Of a DNA stretch of 64,000 bases, positions 48,201-60,082 are shown piece by piece. The notes below the pieces were generated by a model, which was not told where the DNA came from, did no database searches, and saw only the letters and a program-made list of their open reading frames with translations. The DNA is taken from contig NC_060214.1 of assembly GCF_021130785.1 (NCBI RefSeq), positions 48,855,001 to 48,919,000 on the forward strand, written 5' to 3'. Each line of letters opens with the position of its first letter. Position 1 is the stretch's first letter. Source of the DNA: Homalodisca vitripennis. Its lineage: Eukaryota > Arthropoda > Insecta > Hemiptera > Cicadellidae. A program made the translations under genes and the position numbers.

Positions 48201-51012
48201 AATATCTTTTACAACCACGTGCCTGACGAAATGTCTTAAAAAAGATATCTGCGTATATACAGACAAGCCAACATAAACCTTTCCGTTTTATTCAGAAGAA
48301 ACAGTGAAGCTTCAGCCAAACAATCATCAAGAACCCCAGCACAACGGCCAACCTCTCGTCTGTGAAATGGAATTGTTCTTTCCCATCATTCATGACCAGG
48401 TAACAGATCGATGGGAGGACTTTAGGTGGTGTCTCAACGATCAAGTAATTTGCTTATGTAAAAAAATAATTGATAGGTTTAAGAATTAATACAACTTGTA
48501 TAAGTTTGATATGTGAATTATAAAGCTGCTTCTTAACAGATTATCCCCTCTCATTATTCAAAAAGAGGAATTTTTTGTAACATGAACAGGGAATGTTTCG
48601 TAATATTATTAAAATATCTAAAGCTGGACTTAATTTCGTCTTAATGTTTGGAAATATAAAGCCAGGCGGTATCCTGCTAATTCCTTACTGTATTTATTGA
48701 AAAAAGGCTATTGATATTCTAAGGTAGATAACTGGGCTTGGGAAAATTTAGAAATTATCAAACTAATAGCATAATATTAATACTGATATAGCCGAACATA
48801 AAAATAAATTTTGTTAAAAGGCTACCATAAAGTTTATTCCATTAGTTTTAAGACGTAGTAGGTTAATAATTAATCTGTACCCAAATTAAGTAATTTGTTA
48901 AATAACAGCTTGTATATTGCGAATCTACATTTTTTATTTAGACTCGTATTTTCAGTTTAAAAAGTTTTATTTTCATAAGTAATTAATTAAACACATTTAG
49001 AATGGAGTGGTCAAAAATGAAACGACGCCCAAGGCAAGTTTAAATGAAAACATTATAAAATGATAACATGATGTACCGCTTTGCAAGAAAATCGGAGAAC
49101 AAATTTAATCATCTGTGTCCTTAAAGCCACACATCATAGATATCATAAAAATAAATTACTAATACAACATTTAACATTAAAAAAATTCACAAATTTACCG
49201 TAAGTTATTAGGTAGGAGGTACCTAAAATGTATTAAAAATGTTAACTAAATAATAAATAACACGCGGTTCTCGTGTTTTGATGCACAAAGTGTACATTAC
49301 TTTACCTTAAATTAGTGAACATACGACGTAAATGAGATATACATTGTACAAACTCACCAACAATGTATCCTACTACGTTGTCCTTGCTGGAAGTGGGTCT
49401 GTTGATTAACCTACTATATCATTATATCACCACTATAATTAATGATAATCACTAGAAAAACTAACTGTTACAAATCATGTTAATTATTGAAATACTATAT
49501 AAAATATCACGATAAATTCCTTAATAATTATATATATATATATATATATACTATATATATATATATACATATTAATATACAACATGATATTAATAACATA
49601 AGTGGAGTTAGGGATATCAAGCCGTCTGTACCACTAAGCTTACGGATTTCTAGAAAAATATTTTATTTCGAAAAACCATTTGAGCTTATCTTTACTAGCA
49701 TGGAAATCATCCATTTGTTTTGTAAAAGATACAATATCTATACAGTTTTTGACTATACATATCAAGCACTATCTCTTAACATTGTAGTTATAACCTTTCT
49801 AATAGTCTAATATATATTTGGGGAAATTCAATGCAGTCTAGCTAAGCAACTTTTATAACGTTTAAGGATTTTTCAAAGAAATGGGGAATTCAATAATCCA
49901 TTATTATATATATCCTGTTAGTTAACCGCCCCGTTTGAGTGCATATAGTTTTACTGAGCAGTGTAGTGTAAATAACAACGTGATTTATCAATAACAATTT
50001 AAACCACATTTACAACTGTCTTAAACGTGTATTATTTATTGGTACCAAGGATTTTATCACAGAACATCAAAATGCGGGAACAACACACCTTCGGCACTGC
50101 TCGACAACTAAGAAGACACATAAATAGCAATGAGAATTCTTAAGTAGCTCTCTAAATTGCTTTTTACTTTGAGGAATTTGTAATATTGGGTTAATAATTT
50201 CGAATTGTTAATTTGAATTAGATTAATCAAAAAAATTTATTTCGTATTCAGAATTTGGATTTTTAGCTTTATTTATGAATTCAGAAATTAAAATTAAGAA
50301 TTTTAAATTTAAATATTTTTTATTTGAGATATCAGCCATCACAAAACTCATTCTTGTTTTAGAACTATTTTATCTACAGACGAAATAATTTTCGAGATAT
50401 GGTACATTTACATGCTTCATCATTAGGTTAGATTTAGTATAGTTGTCTAAGCAATAAAATTTATATACTCAGTAAAAGGGAGATTTGTACTGGGAGTACT
50501 TATGCTACATGTGTTACTATTCCTATATTACATATAATAATATTGATAATTTATCTTCCTAAGCAAAAATTTACAGTACAGTATTTATATTAATTATTCA
50601 TGTACGAGATGATTATTTAAGAGAAAATATACACACAAAAAATCCATTTTTAACTTATCCGGCTGATTTTTATCTTATAAAATAATTAACTTTACTCATG
50701 TACAAAAGTTTCTTAACTATACAATACATTTAAGGTTATTTTATGAGAAAAACCCTTATTAGGACCTGATTCGAGGCTTCTTATTCAAAATTAAATTAAA
50801 AGAAAAAGCGATCAGATGTATTGGGATAAAATTCAAGTAAATAAAAATATCTCGATAGTAAAACAAAGATTTGTGACATATCTAAAAGATAATATAAATC
50901 TAAACATGCCTTTGAATGACTTAGCAAAAAAGATCCATAATTAACATATAGTTAATAAATAATAAAGAATAACTGAAATATTGTAAAATAACAACGTATA
51001 ATTCCGTACATA

Positions 51013-51791
51013 CAGGCTGTTTACAAAAGGGTGTCACAAACTTCTGTGGGTTATAATTATTATTGATCATTTCAAGCATAGAATTTCCTATGAACTAAGA
51101 TCGACAATCTGTCGTTTAGCCGCTAGCCGCTTGCCGCAATTTTGTATGTTTTTAAAGGCTAAACCGAATTGGACACGTAGACCGTTCTGAATGGATAAGA
51201 GAGAAATTTTCAAAAATTAATTGTGAAATTTTCATTAATATTAACAAAATGGCGTCTTATTAAATTTAAATAACAAAACTAAATAAATGGCTAGAGTTAA
51301 ATAAAAAAATAGTTGTGTCAATGTATTTGAAACCAACTAATTAAAAAATTCGAATTACAACGGTACTTGTTCAAATGAAATTCGTCGATGCATAAGTGAA
51401 GACGAGCACTTTAAAAGTGCGTTAGCACAAGCCGCGAGCAGACAAAAAGTGGTATTTTGTTAGGCATCAGCTGTTTTATATAGCTTATAACTAATTTGAA
51501 TGTTACCAAATATTTGGAATTGTTATAAAAATTCCAATGGTGCTTTTTTCAACAAAATACGTTACATAAGCGAGCACGATCACTTCAAAGGTACTTCTGC
51601 ATAAGCATATGTGCTAAACCTCGTTTATTTGGCTAAACTAGATTTAGAGGTAAAAATTAGATTATAAAAAAACAAAATCGAGGCTAGCGGCTAGGTGACA
51701 CATGCAACCTACGTTTATATTAAATGTATAGTTTCAAATGATTTGTACTATCAGCAACACAAGTTTGTGGCACCCTTTATTAAACACCTTG
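51013..51791. mobile_element. TIR element (MITE-like), copy B
   Basis: The counterpart of 17972-18753, flanked by TA at 51011-51012 and 51792-51793. Both ends are preserved. Small indels in the interior separate it from copy A. Confidence 0.72.
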
Positions 51792-54700
51792 TATACGTAT
51801 AGTACTATATGTATATATATATATACATATACATGCTACCGACCAATTGAATATAAGTGACACAGAACAAACACCGATGTACAATATCTCTACAATCGTG
51901 TTTGTTTGTTTGTTCGTTGTTTTGTCTGGCTACTGTTTGGTGGAATACAAAGCTAAACGTATCTTGAAATCGTTGCAACTAACGAAAATGGCGTATTACA
52001 AATCCTAAACTGGAAAAAGGATTACCTTAGATTTACAAGTTTAAGTAGCGTAAGTAAACTTACTTTTGGTTGATTAGATCTAGACAAATATGATATTTAC
52101 GTAGCATATTACAATATTATAACTGGGTAGCAGCTGAAACCAAGTATACGAATTTTATTTGAATTCATCTGACAAATAACTAATTCACCAATTAATTACA
52201 ATTATAAAAATTTAAATTAATTAATTAAAAATAAAATGCCATTATTTTAAATTGAATTTAATGTTATTTTAGAGAACTTTAGAAGTTTAAAATTAAACTC
52301 TAGATATGATATATAGATTACTCGCAGTGATTAAAGATAGATAAGATAAATCGTTGGATCAAAACAACGAAGGCATAGTGTAATAGTATACAGACTTTTA
52401 AATGCAACTTCAGGGAAGCTCGATGTGTAGTCTGGCGCAATTTACCTTATACAATATTTGTGTTTTTCTGAGATGTATTTAAATTTCTAAGTTTGCAAAG
52501 GTGAGTTATCTAAGTTACAAAAAATGCACGTTTGTTATAATAATGCATTACGAAACAGTTCTGCACTTAAAAATTGACTGTATACCAACAGTTTAAGCTT
52601 AATCACTCTACGTTACTGTTAATATAATTTTGTAATTAGCCCTGTTTTGATATAAACCTATATAAAAACAGTTTTCATTATATTATTACTTTAATGTATT
52701 TTTATAAAAATATATAAAAGGAAGAGCAAGTTATTCTTTGAGTATCAAGTTTTATTATAAAGATGTGATTAATCATAATAGTATTTGAAAATTAATTGAG
52801 TAGATAGTTAGTTATAGACACTAAATACAGTGCGTTTTTATTTTAAAAAGCACGTAAATGATCAAAGTGAGCATTGGGATGTAGTGAAGTTCACTTGACG
52901 TTTATGAATCGTTTGTTTATTCTATGTCAAGGGTACGTCGAGTACGGAGCAGACTTTACAGACTCAGTGGAGCACGTAGTTTTAAACCTTTTATGTATTT
53001 TATGGAACTTGTTATGAAAATATTTCGTCAGATAATTATAATAGCAAGTAAAAAAGAGTATATTTTTAATAAATATTAAAATATATATTTTGAAACATTT
53101 ATTTATTGACTGAAACAATACAGTGGTGAGCAATGACAGCCTGAATGAAAAATTTGAAAATTAATTTCGACAGGCTAATATCTTTGATAGCAAATTATAG
53201 GGGGGAAAATCTTTTTTAAACTTAAAAAAGAAATAAAATGATTTTTTTTAATAACGCAATCCATGTGCGATTTTGGAGGAATTCGGGGAATTAACATTAA
53301 AGTGATAGCCAATTCTTTCCCGGCCTCGTTATTGTATAAATCATTATTACCAATTCATTTTGTTTGCGGCGCCTGCGTAAAACCCTGATGATACGTGTAA
53401 ACCGTCGTATACATATGCCACAAAAGTACTTATTGGCACGAATTAAAATTGTTTAGTAAATATAAATGGGTTTTTTTGTGGTATAGTAATAAATAAAACT
53501 CACTTTAGATTTGATGCAACAAGAACTTTAAAATGAATTGGAAATGTTACTCTCCTAAAAATGATTTATACACAAAAGCAAATTAAGCTTAGCCAATTAG
53601 ATCTTTAGAATATAAATAATTATTATAAATGTTAAGAAATAAAGATTGCTTTCAAAAAGAGTGCACGTACTTTATAACTTTTAAGAGATGAGTTATCGTT
53701 AGGAGTTGTAAGTAACAATTTATTTCTCTGTAATGAACAAAGTATTTTCGTACAATAATAATTGCACTTTGGAATAATTCAAATAAGATGTACCACTACA
53801 TAAATTCCTTACCCAATCCCCTTACTTTCACTATTTACAGTCTAGGTTTTTAAAACCTCATTAGCAAAACCATAATAGAGAATGATTTAAAAAATGTAAA
53901 TTTGTTTTGTAATGCTAAGCAAAAATCCCATATATTTCACAGTACATTAACCGTCATCGGAAACTATTTTTGTAGAAAGGAACTTTCATTCACCTTCAAA
54001 TTTCAAGTCGTTAGATCAGTTCGTCCTTGAGATATCATTCATGTATGCAGACAGAAATACCAAAGTTGTTTCAGCGCTTGAGTAACAAGTTTTGCGATGG
54101 CGATGGATTTTAGTACATGTAGAAATCGTCATCTTAGCGGAATATACAAAATTATTCAACATTAAACGATTTACAAAATTTTGGTTGAACAAAAGTGTCC
54201 TTAACGCTCAGTAACCACATTTAATAATTCACTAGAATACACAAATACACCAGTTGCAACGGCATAAAAGTCCTTACACACGTTATTTCTTATTATCAAG
54301 TCAATAGCCTTGATATTTAAGTTTATTTATTTTCTTTTTTTTTACGAGTGTACGCGGAAATAAGCAATTTTTTATGATCTCTGAAAATATTGAAATTATC
54401 TGAAGGGATACAGACTATTTCCTTGACCAGTTTAACATTTTATGCAACTTCACTTTCAGTGAAATTTATTCTAGGCGAACTTGAAATTCCAAGATTCAAG
54501 TTTATGACAATAAAAGATTTTCAGACGATGTCTTGAGAGGTGAATGGAAGGTGAAATGGAGCTAAACTCAATATTCGTGTAAAAATATTATGTACAACAT
54601 TCGTTTGGAACATACGTAACACAATTTGTATTATAACTATTAATTCATAGTTAAGGAATCTTATTATTAGTATGATTAAGGACCGTAGTTGAATGTTTGT

Positions 54701-54979
54701 TCGATTTCCCGCGTTTAAAACAATTGATAAAACAGTCCTTGATACTTCAAAATTTATACATAAATTTATCTTTGGCTAAAAATTAACTGCATCAATTGTT
54801 TAGGGCCAGAAGATTAAAATTAAAGGTAAAAGTAAAACTCTGACTTTTTAAATGAGAGACGAACCCCTTTTAAGAGTGATTCTACTGGTCATGATGAGCT
54901 TATAGCCTGCGCAAGAACCTTGACAAAGAAATTAAAGGAATAGGAGATCCAGTACATGTCTATGCCACCGATCAAAAAG

Positions 54980-55072
54980 TGATACTGAAAGGATTTGAAC
55001 CTGCGCCATTTCTAAATAAGAAACCAAACACGAACGATTTCGATCACTTGGCCATCGGCTCTCCGAACATTG
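54980..55072 (-). repeat. tRNA-derived SINE head (copy B)
   Basis: On the minus strand GCCGATGGCCAAGTGATCG gives an A-box match (TGGCCAAGTGA), and GGTTCAAATCC at 54991-55001 is a good polymerase III B box, at about tRNA spacing. The flanks read like a degraded tRNA without a convincing anticodon arm. The downstream body, toward lower coordinates, is shared with copy A but not identified. Confidence 0.5.
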
Positions 55073-55504
55073 CTCCAGCCCTTGGTTTTACATAGGTCTT
55101 AAGGTAACTGTAATAGCAACGAGAAAATTTATTCCAAATAAAAAATATTTAATCAGATTGAATACATTATAAGAAATCTAAATTATTTGATATAAGTGAC
55201 ACACCGTATCGAAAACCGGTTCCTACTACGGTCTTCGACACGTTGTTGTTTCTTATTGAGTTATAATTCTAAGGAAAAACTATTTAAATATTTCCTTTAA
55301 ATTCCCTGAGTGCTATCAACTTTCGTTAGACCTTTGCTTAGTGTTATTAATCTAAAGTGAAAATGGTAAAGTTCTTAGTTTCAGTTGAGCAACGGAGAGT
55401 ACAATAATAAATATTTCAGAGAAATTTATCTTACAGACTTTTAGTATTGTAGCTGTAGCTCTTTATTTCACCAATATCTCTCTAGAAATCTACGTATTTT
55501 TAAA

Positions 55505-55655
55505 AATTTAATTAATGATTGGTTTTCATGAAAATATAACTAAAAAACGAGTAAAATATAGATAGGTGCTTAATATATATATAAAATTTAATTAATGATT
55601 GGTTTTCATGAAAAATATAACTAAAAAATTTGTACAATATAGATAGGTGCTTAAT
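55505..55655. repeat. 80-bp tandem duplication specific to copy B
   Basis: AATTTAATTAATGATTGG and the following sequence through GATAGGTGCTTAATA occurs at 55505 and again at 55585. Copy A has a single version at about 23620-23700, so this arose after the large duplication or was lost in A. Confidence 0.88.
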
Positions 55656-55983
55656 AGATATAAAATATGTATCGAATTTATTAAGGAAGTTAACTCAATA
55701 ACATAGCTCACTTTACAGAACGAACAGTCCATGTTTATTATTCCGTCTGTATGTATTTGTTTGAAAATATGGCATAATTATTAACGGATTGAGTTTAGAT
55801 GTTCACATTTTGGTATATGTAATACTAGTTTATATATCTGCGACTAAACAATGCAGAACTTTTCTCTCTTTACTTTTAAATATGGCCTTGGTTCAAAATC
55901 TAACATGAAAATATTTTGTAGCTAGATCATTATCTCACTGACAGATTTATAAAAGGTCCAAGCATTTGGCAGACTTTCACACC

Positions 55984-56170
55984 GGCAGGCTCTGACCTCT
56001 GGTATCTCTCTGTCACTGAAAGTTCTCAGTCTCTACAACCCCACGTCTTCTAGTACCTCCAGACTTCTAGAAGGCCTAAGTCAATTATGGACTTTATGGC
56101 TGGCAGTCCTCGGCCTCTGGCAACTCTCCGTCTCTGGGAGCTCTTAGCCTCATAAAGCTCATGGCGCGAC
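55984..56170. repeat. Two-unit tandem repeat, 118-bp period (copy B)
   Basis: The counterpart of 24019-24205, with units at 55984 and 56102. Confidence 0.7.
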
Positions 56171-57615
56171 GTCCGATAAATCTAAAAGGGATGGAGCCAC
56201 TGACTCTAAAACCTTCTGTTACACATCTGGTATAAGATGCATTTGATTAGAAGGATTGAAAGAGAAATATGAACTTAAGTAGAGGGATAAAGTTTTTGCC
56301 CTTATTAGAAAAGAGCCTTTGTATTAAAACTATTCAAGAACACTCAGAATGCTACATATTTGAATGGATTTAAGTTGTATAATTTTATATGGTGCCAAGA
56401 AAGGGCCTTATGCCTAATCTATAGTGTGTAAAATTACCCTGAACATCTTTTGTTTGAGTGGATTTCGTTTAATATGTTATTTATACAATCTTCAGAAGAA
56501 ATATTAATCAATGACAGCACAAAGCCTTAGGCTTTGGCGCTAAGGAGGCACAGCCTCCAGACCTAAGTTGTTTTACACGAAAATATTATAAACGTGTAGG
56601 AGATATTTAAACAATATTGTAAACGGATGTTTTGCGTAGTGTAAGTCAACCATGGAAGGTTTTTGAGCCCCTTCTGAGACACATATGTGGAGCCCTAGGA
56701 CTACATATATTATATATACAATTCCCTAGACCTCGTTGTGGTTGGATTGATCTAAACTAAATTTTGTGTTTTCGTCCTCGGACTGTAGATATTAATATTC
56801 CAGAATATTAAGAATTAAATTATCAATGAGACATCCAAGACGATATAAAATATTTTTGATTAGTAAGCTCAGAGTGAATATTCAGTACAATTTATTCCTA
56901 AATTTTTAACTATTAAATATTGTCAGGTTTGTCTAAAATAAAAATCACTGTTCTAAATAAAATTAATGGATTAAGTATAAAAATGGCAAATTAAAAAGTT
57001 CAATGTTTCAGAACATTTATCACTCTATTTTCCACAAAGAAATGACAAAACCGTTTTAGTAATATAATAAGGTCCCTTGGCAAGAAATAACGATATCACT
57101 AAAATATTATCAAGCTAAAAATCAGAGCTCTCTTCTAAAGTTAAAATTAATAAAGTTTTCAAATTAAAATCAAATACTACTTGGATATAACTAAAATAAA
57201 AATGTTCACTTCTAAGTTTACTCAAAATTCAAAAATTAAAAATTAAACTTCTCTTTCCACTAGTTTGTACTTTAACTATCAAATATTTACAATTCAAATA
57301 CAACTCTCTCAAACCATTATTAAACTTCAATTAATTTAAAATTAATAATTCACAATAAAACAGTTCAAATTTAATAATAATAAATTTCAAAGTTGTTAAA
57401 AAAGTTCAATTTTAATTCACTTTTCTTACAAGTTTAAAACCAAATGTAACTTGTTTGATTCTGTTGTACTTTATTGTTCATCAAGAATCAGTTATGCAAA
57501 TTACTCTGTAGTTTTCTATAAATTCAATTTTTCCTGTAAAAAAACAACAAAATTAATTTAATATTAGATCTGGAAGGGCTATTTCAATATGACTTACAAT
57601 AAAGTTGGTGCTTAC

Positions 57616-57776
57616 CTCAAAATCGCTTTCGAAAAAAAATTAGAAACACGGCGCGCACTATCATCAACTTAATTCACGATAATTACCAAAAAAAGGCCGA
57701 AAATTATGAGCTGGCAGTTTTTATAGTTCCCCTTTCCACCCCTCTCTGATGGACATCCGCGGTGTTCTCTCATTGG
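57616..57776 (-). promoter_or_regulatory. Candidate promoter and first exon (copy B)
   Basis: CCAAT (57772-57776), TATA motif AACTATAAAAA (57717-57727) and splice donor GTAAG (57611-57615) are kept as in copy A. The frame from the possible ATG stops just before the donor here, which argues against a shared coding exon. Confidence 0.3.
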
Positions 57777-58851
57777 CCCAGTCGGAATCCAACTCGAAAA
57801 ACAATAGCCCTCTCAGATCTGACGTAACTGTAGTACACACGACAAAGTCTAATTAGTTCAAGGCAGTGAACCGTCTTCACTAGTATGTATGTAACTTCTC
57901 ACAATCTAATTAAAATTAAATCCCAATATTTATTTCCCAAAATCTTCATTTAATTTAAGCTTTTTAATAAGGAAATAAACCAATGTAGCTTTAAAAACGC
58001 TATCGGCGGCTCAAAGAGAAATTGTACTTGTTACATACCGATACTGGTGGTCCTGATCAGTATGTGTATTACTTGCCATTGCTTCCCGAGAGCTTACTTT
58101 GTCACCACTAAATCGTAAGAGGACGTTGTAGTCGAAACACTGAAACTTTTTTGTCCTTTACAAAAGTATATGCTTCTTTCCAAAAATCTTAATGTATAAC
58201 ACAACATTTAATCCATATTTTTATTTACTTTTTTAAAAGCGCTTTTAGGCAGATTTTTCTTTTTTTCTAAAACCAATTTTAAGCCACTGCGTGATTACAC
58301 TGCTACAATCGTATATAATTATACTGTATATATTCTCTATAACACTTCAGTGTATTGTTACTTTCATTAAATCAAGATTTCTGCTACCTTCCAAAAAATA
58401 TGGTATTCTTGTTTTGGTGAGTTTGGTTATGTTTTATGTTTAACTCAAAACTTATGAGTAGTGTTTTCTAATTTGGGTGGCTTTTAGAACCATGTTACAA
58501 TGCCTATAAATAAAAAAAATGGCGAGGTCAAATTTTAATGAAACTTGTTTATTACACTACAAGTAGCTACTGGTATTAGTTTCAGAAGACATTTACCTTG
58601 TGACTCTATCCCTGCTGAAGGTAGGGGTGAACTTAGCTTAAAAAAAAAAACCAAAATATGGTCTTAAATGCCAAGAGATAAGAATTTTGAATACTAAAAG
58701 AGAACAATATAAAAAACTTTAAAAATGCTAAAATAAAAAGGAACGACAAGAAAGAAGAAACTGATGTTCTGTATGGTGTTAGCCCCACCACAGTTTTCCT
58801 CATACTCTGGTACACATTTTTTTACTAAATCCCTTTTTGTTTATCTATATT

Positions 58852-58852
<1 letters not shown>

Positions 58853-58899
<47 letters not shown>
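58853..58899. repeat. (AT)n microsatellite
   Basis: The counterpart of 27029-27050, more than twice as long. Confidence 0.93.
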
Positions 58900-59002
58900 T
58901 TTTTATGTAAATAAAAGTCGTTTGACAGGTATTTGGTCTTCTGAACATATGTTAGTTTGCTTATTTAAACACATATGTGACAGATACGGCCAAATACAAA
59001 AT

Positions 59003-59114
59003 AATTGAATCGGAAAAAGTAAGCGCTCTGTGGTGTAATGGTAACACATTCACCCGGCAAATGAGAGATCCGGGTGTGTCTCCCGGCGGAGCAAGTACTT
59101 TTTGCGATTCAATG
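59003..59114. repeat. Inverted repeat flanking the tRNA-like gene (copy B)
   Basis: ATTGAATCGGAAAAAGTA at about 59004-59021 faces TACTTTTTGCGATTCAAT at about 59096-59113, complementary at 17 of 18 positions. This is closer to perfect than in copy A. Confidence 0.82.
59024..59094 (+). tRNA. tRNA-like gene, diverged (copy B)
   Basis: The counterpart of 27177-27247, with four substitutions. The anticodon stem is weakened (ATGAG replaces GTGAG, losing a C-G pair). The B box is altered (GGGTGTGTCTCCC in place of GGGTTCGTCTCCC), while AACCGGG reads ATCCGGG. Loss of the TTC of the T loop makes this copy the more likely pseudogene. The T5 terminator is retained. Confidence 0.55.
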
Positions 59115-59121
59115 TTTATTG

Positions 59122-59125
<4 letters not shown>

Positions 59126-59175
<50 letters not shown>
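59126..59175. repeat. (AT)n tract at the right border of copy B
   Basis: About 25 AT units. In copy A the same position has only about four. Homology between the copies stops inside this tract. Confidence 0.95.
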
Positions 59176-59176
<1 letters not shown>

Positions 59177-59920
59177 GCAAACGACCCAATTCTGAGGATT
59201 GTCCCTATTCTGATGAGTGGCTCCTCAGAATGGTAACGTGAATGTATAATTTGTTCTGAGTCGTCAGAAAGGGATCACGTATGTACTAAATTATTTCTCA
59301 CCTAAATTTACACTGTTATTTAAACTTTTAAACTATAAATACCAAAAACAATTCGCTAAACACTTTACTGTAGCAAGAGCTTTAAATACACGTGTGTCTG
59401 GTTTTAAAGCTGTAAAAACCAAGTGGATACCGAGTTATATAACTTTTTGTAATAATTGCTAAAATGTCTAATTATTGAGCCCAGACGATCTTGAGGTGAA
59501 ACCCACGAAAACAATTTCCAGAACACTATTACGGGAAATTATATACAGTATACACTCGTGAATTTAACGAAATTTCGCATCGTGTTTTTATGGTTTTTAT
59601 TCTAAGATAAAGGTACAATTGTAATGAAATAGAAAAGGCCAAAGCTTTTAGGATGAAATAAATTACTCAAAAACTAGATTAGAGTAGAGATAAAAACCTG
59701 TCACCTAGTTACATTAGCTGAAAAGTGTCTTAATATGGATTATATAAAAAACTATGTTATAGATATTCTATGACTAATGTCTTAACAACGGTCGATATTA
59801 AACATGTTTTGAGAGGTTGACACCTATCTGAATAGGACTGTTATTTGTTATGAAAGTCTTTTTTACACATCTTGATAATTATAAGAGTTTATTTGGATTA
59901 AACTCAAATAAGTGTGTACA
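59176..59920. other. Unassigned sequence between copy B and the CR1-type element
   Basis: No gene or repeat was recognised. A short inverted word occurs at its start (TTCTGAGGATTGTCC and TCCTCAGAATGG, 59189-59234). Confidence 0.45.
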
Positions 59921-60082
59921 TGTAAATCAAATCAAATCAAATCAAAATCATTTATTTCTCATTAACATTAACATGTATCGAGAATTGTCAATATGTATAA
60001 AAATAACTAAATACTAAAAATATTACTATATCTGGTAAAACTACAAATTAAAAATATATTGAAAACAGTACTAATGATAGTT

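Larger units (their letters stand above)
41691..59175 (+). repeat. Large direct duplication, copy B
   Basis: Matches 6284-27290 in the same orientation across its whole length, except for three elements found only in copy A. It keeps empty sites at about 44900 (Gypsy-type), 49812 (mariner fragment) and 55100 (short MULE). The microsatellites differ strongly in length between copies while the unique sequence differs by scattered substitutions. The right border is an (AT)n run after the tRNA-like gene. Open frames such as 48304-48489 lack any recognised domain. Confidence 0.96.

Noticed and set aside
48304..48489. 61-codon frame in copy B
   Set aside because: The counterpart near 14.53 kb has substitutions affecting the start (the ATG context arises from a G-A change), and no family was recognised.
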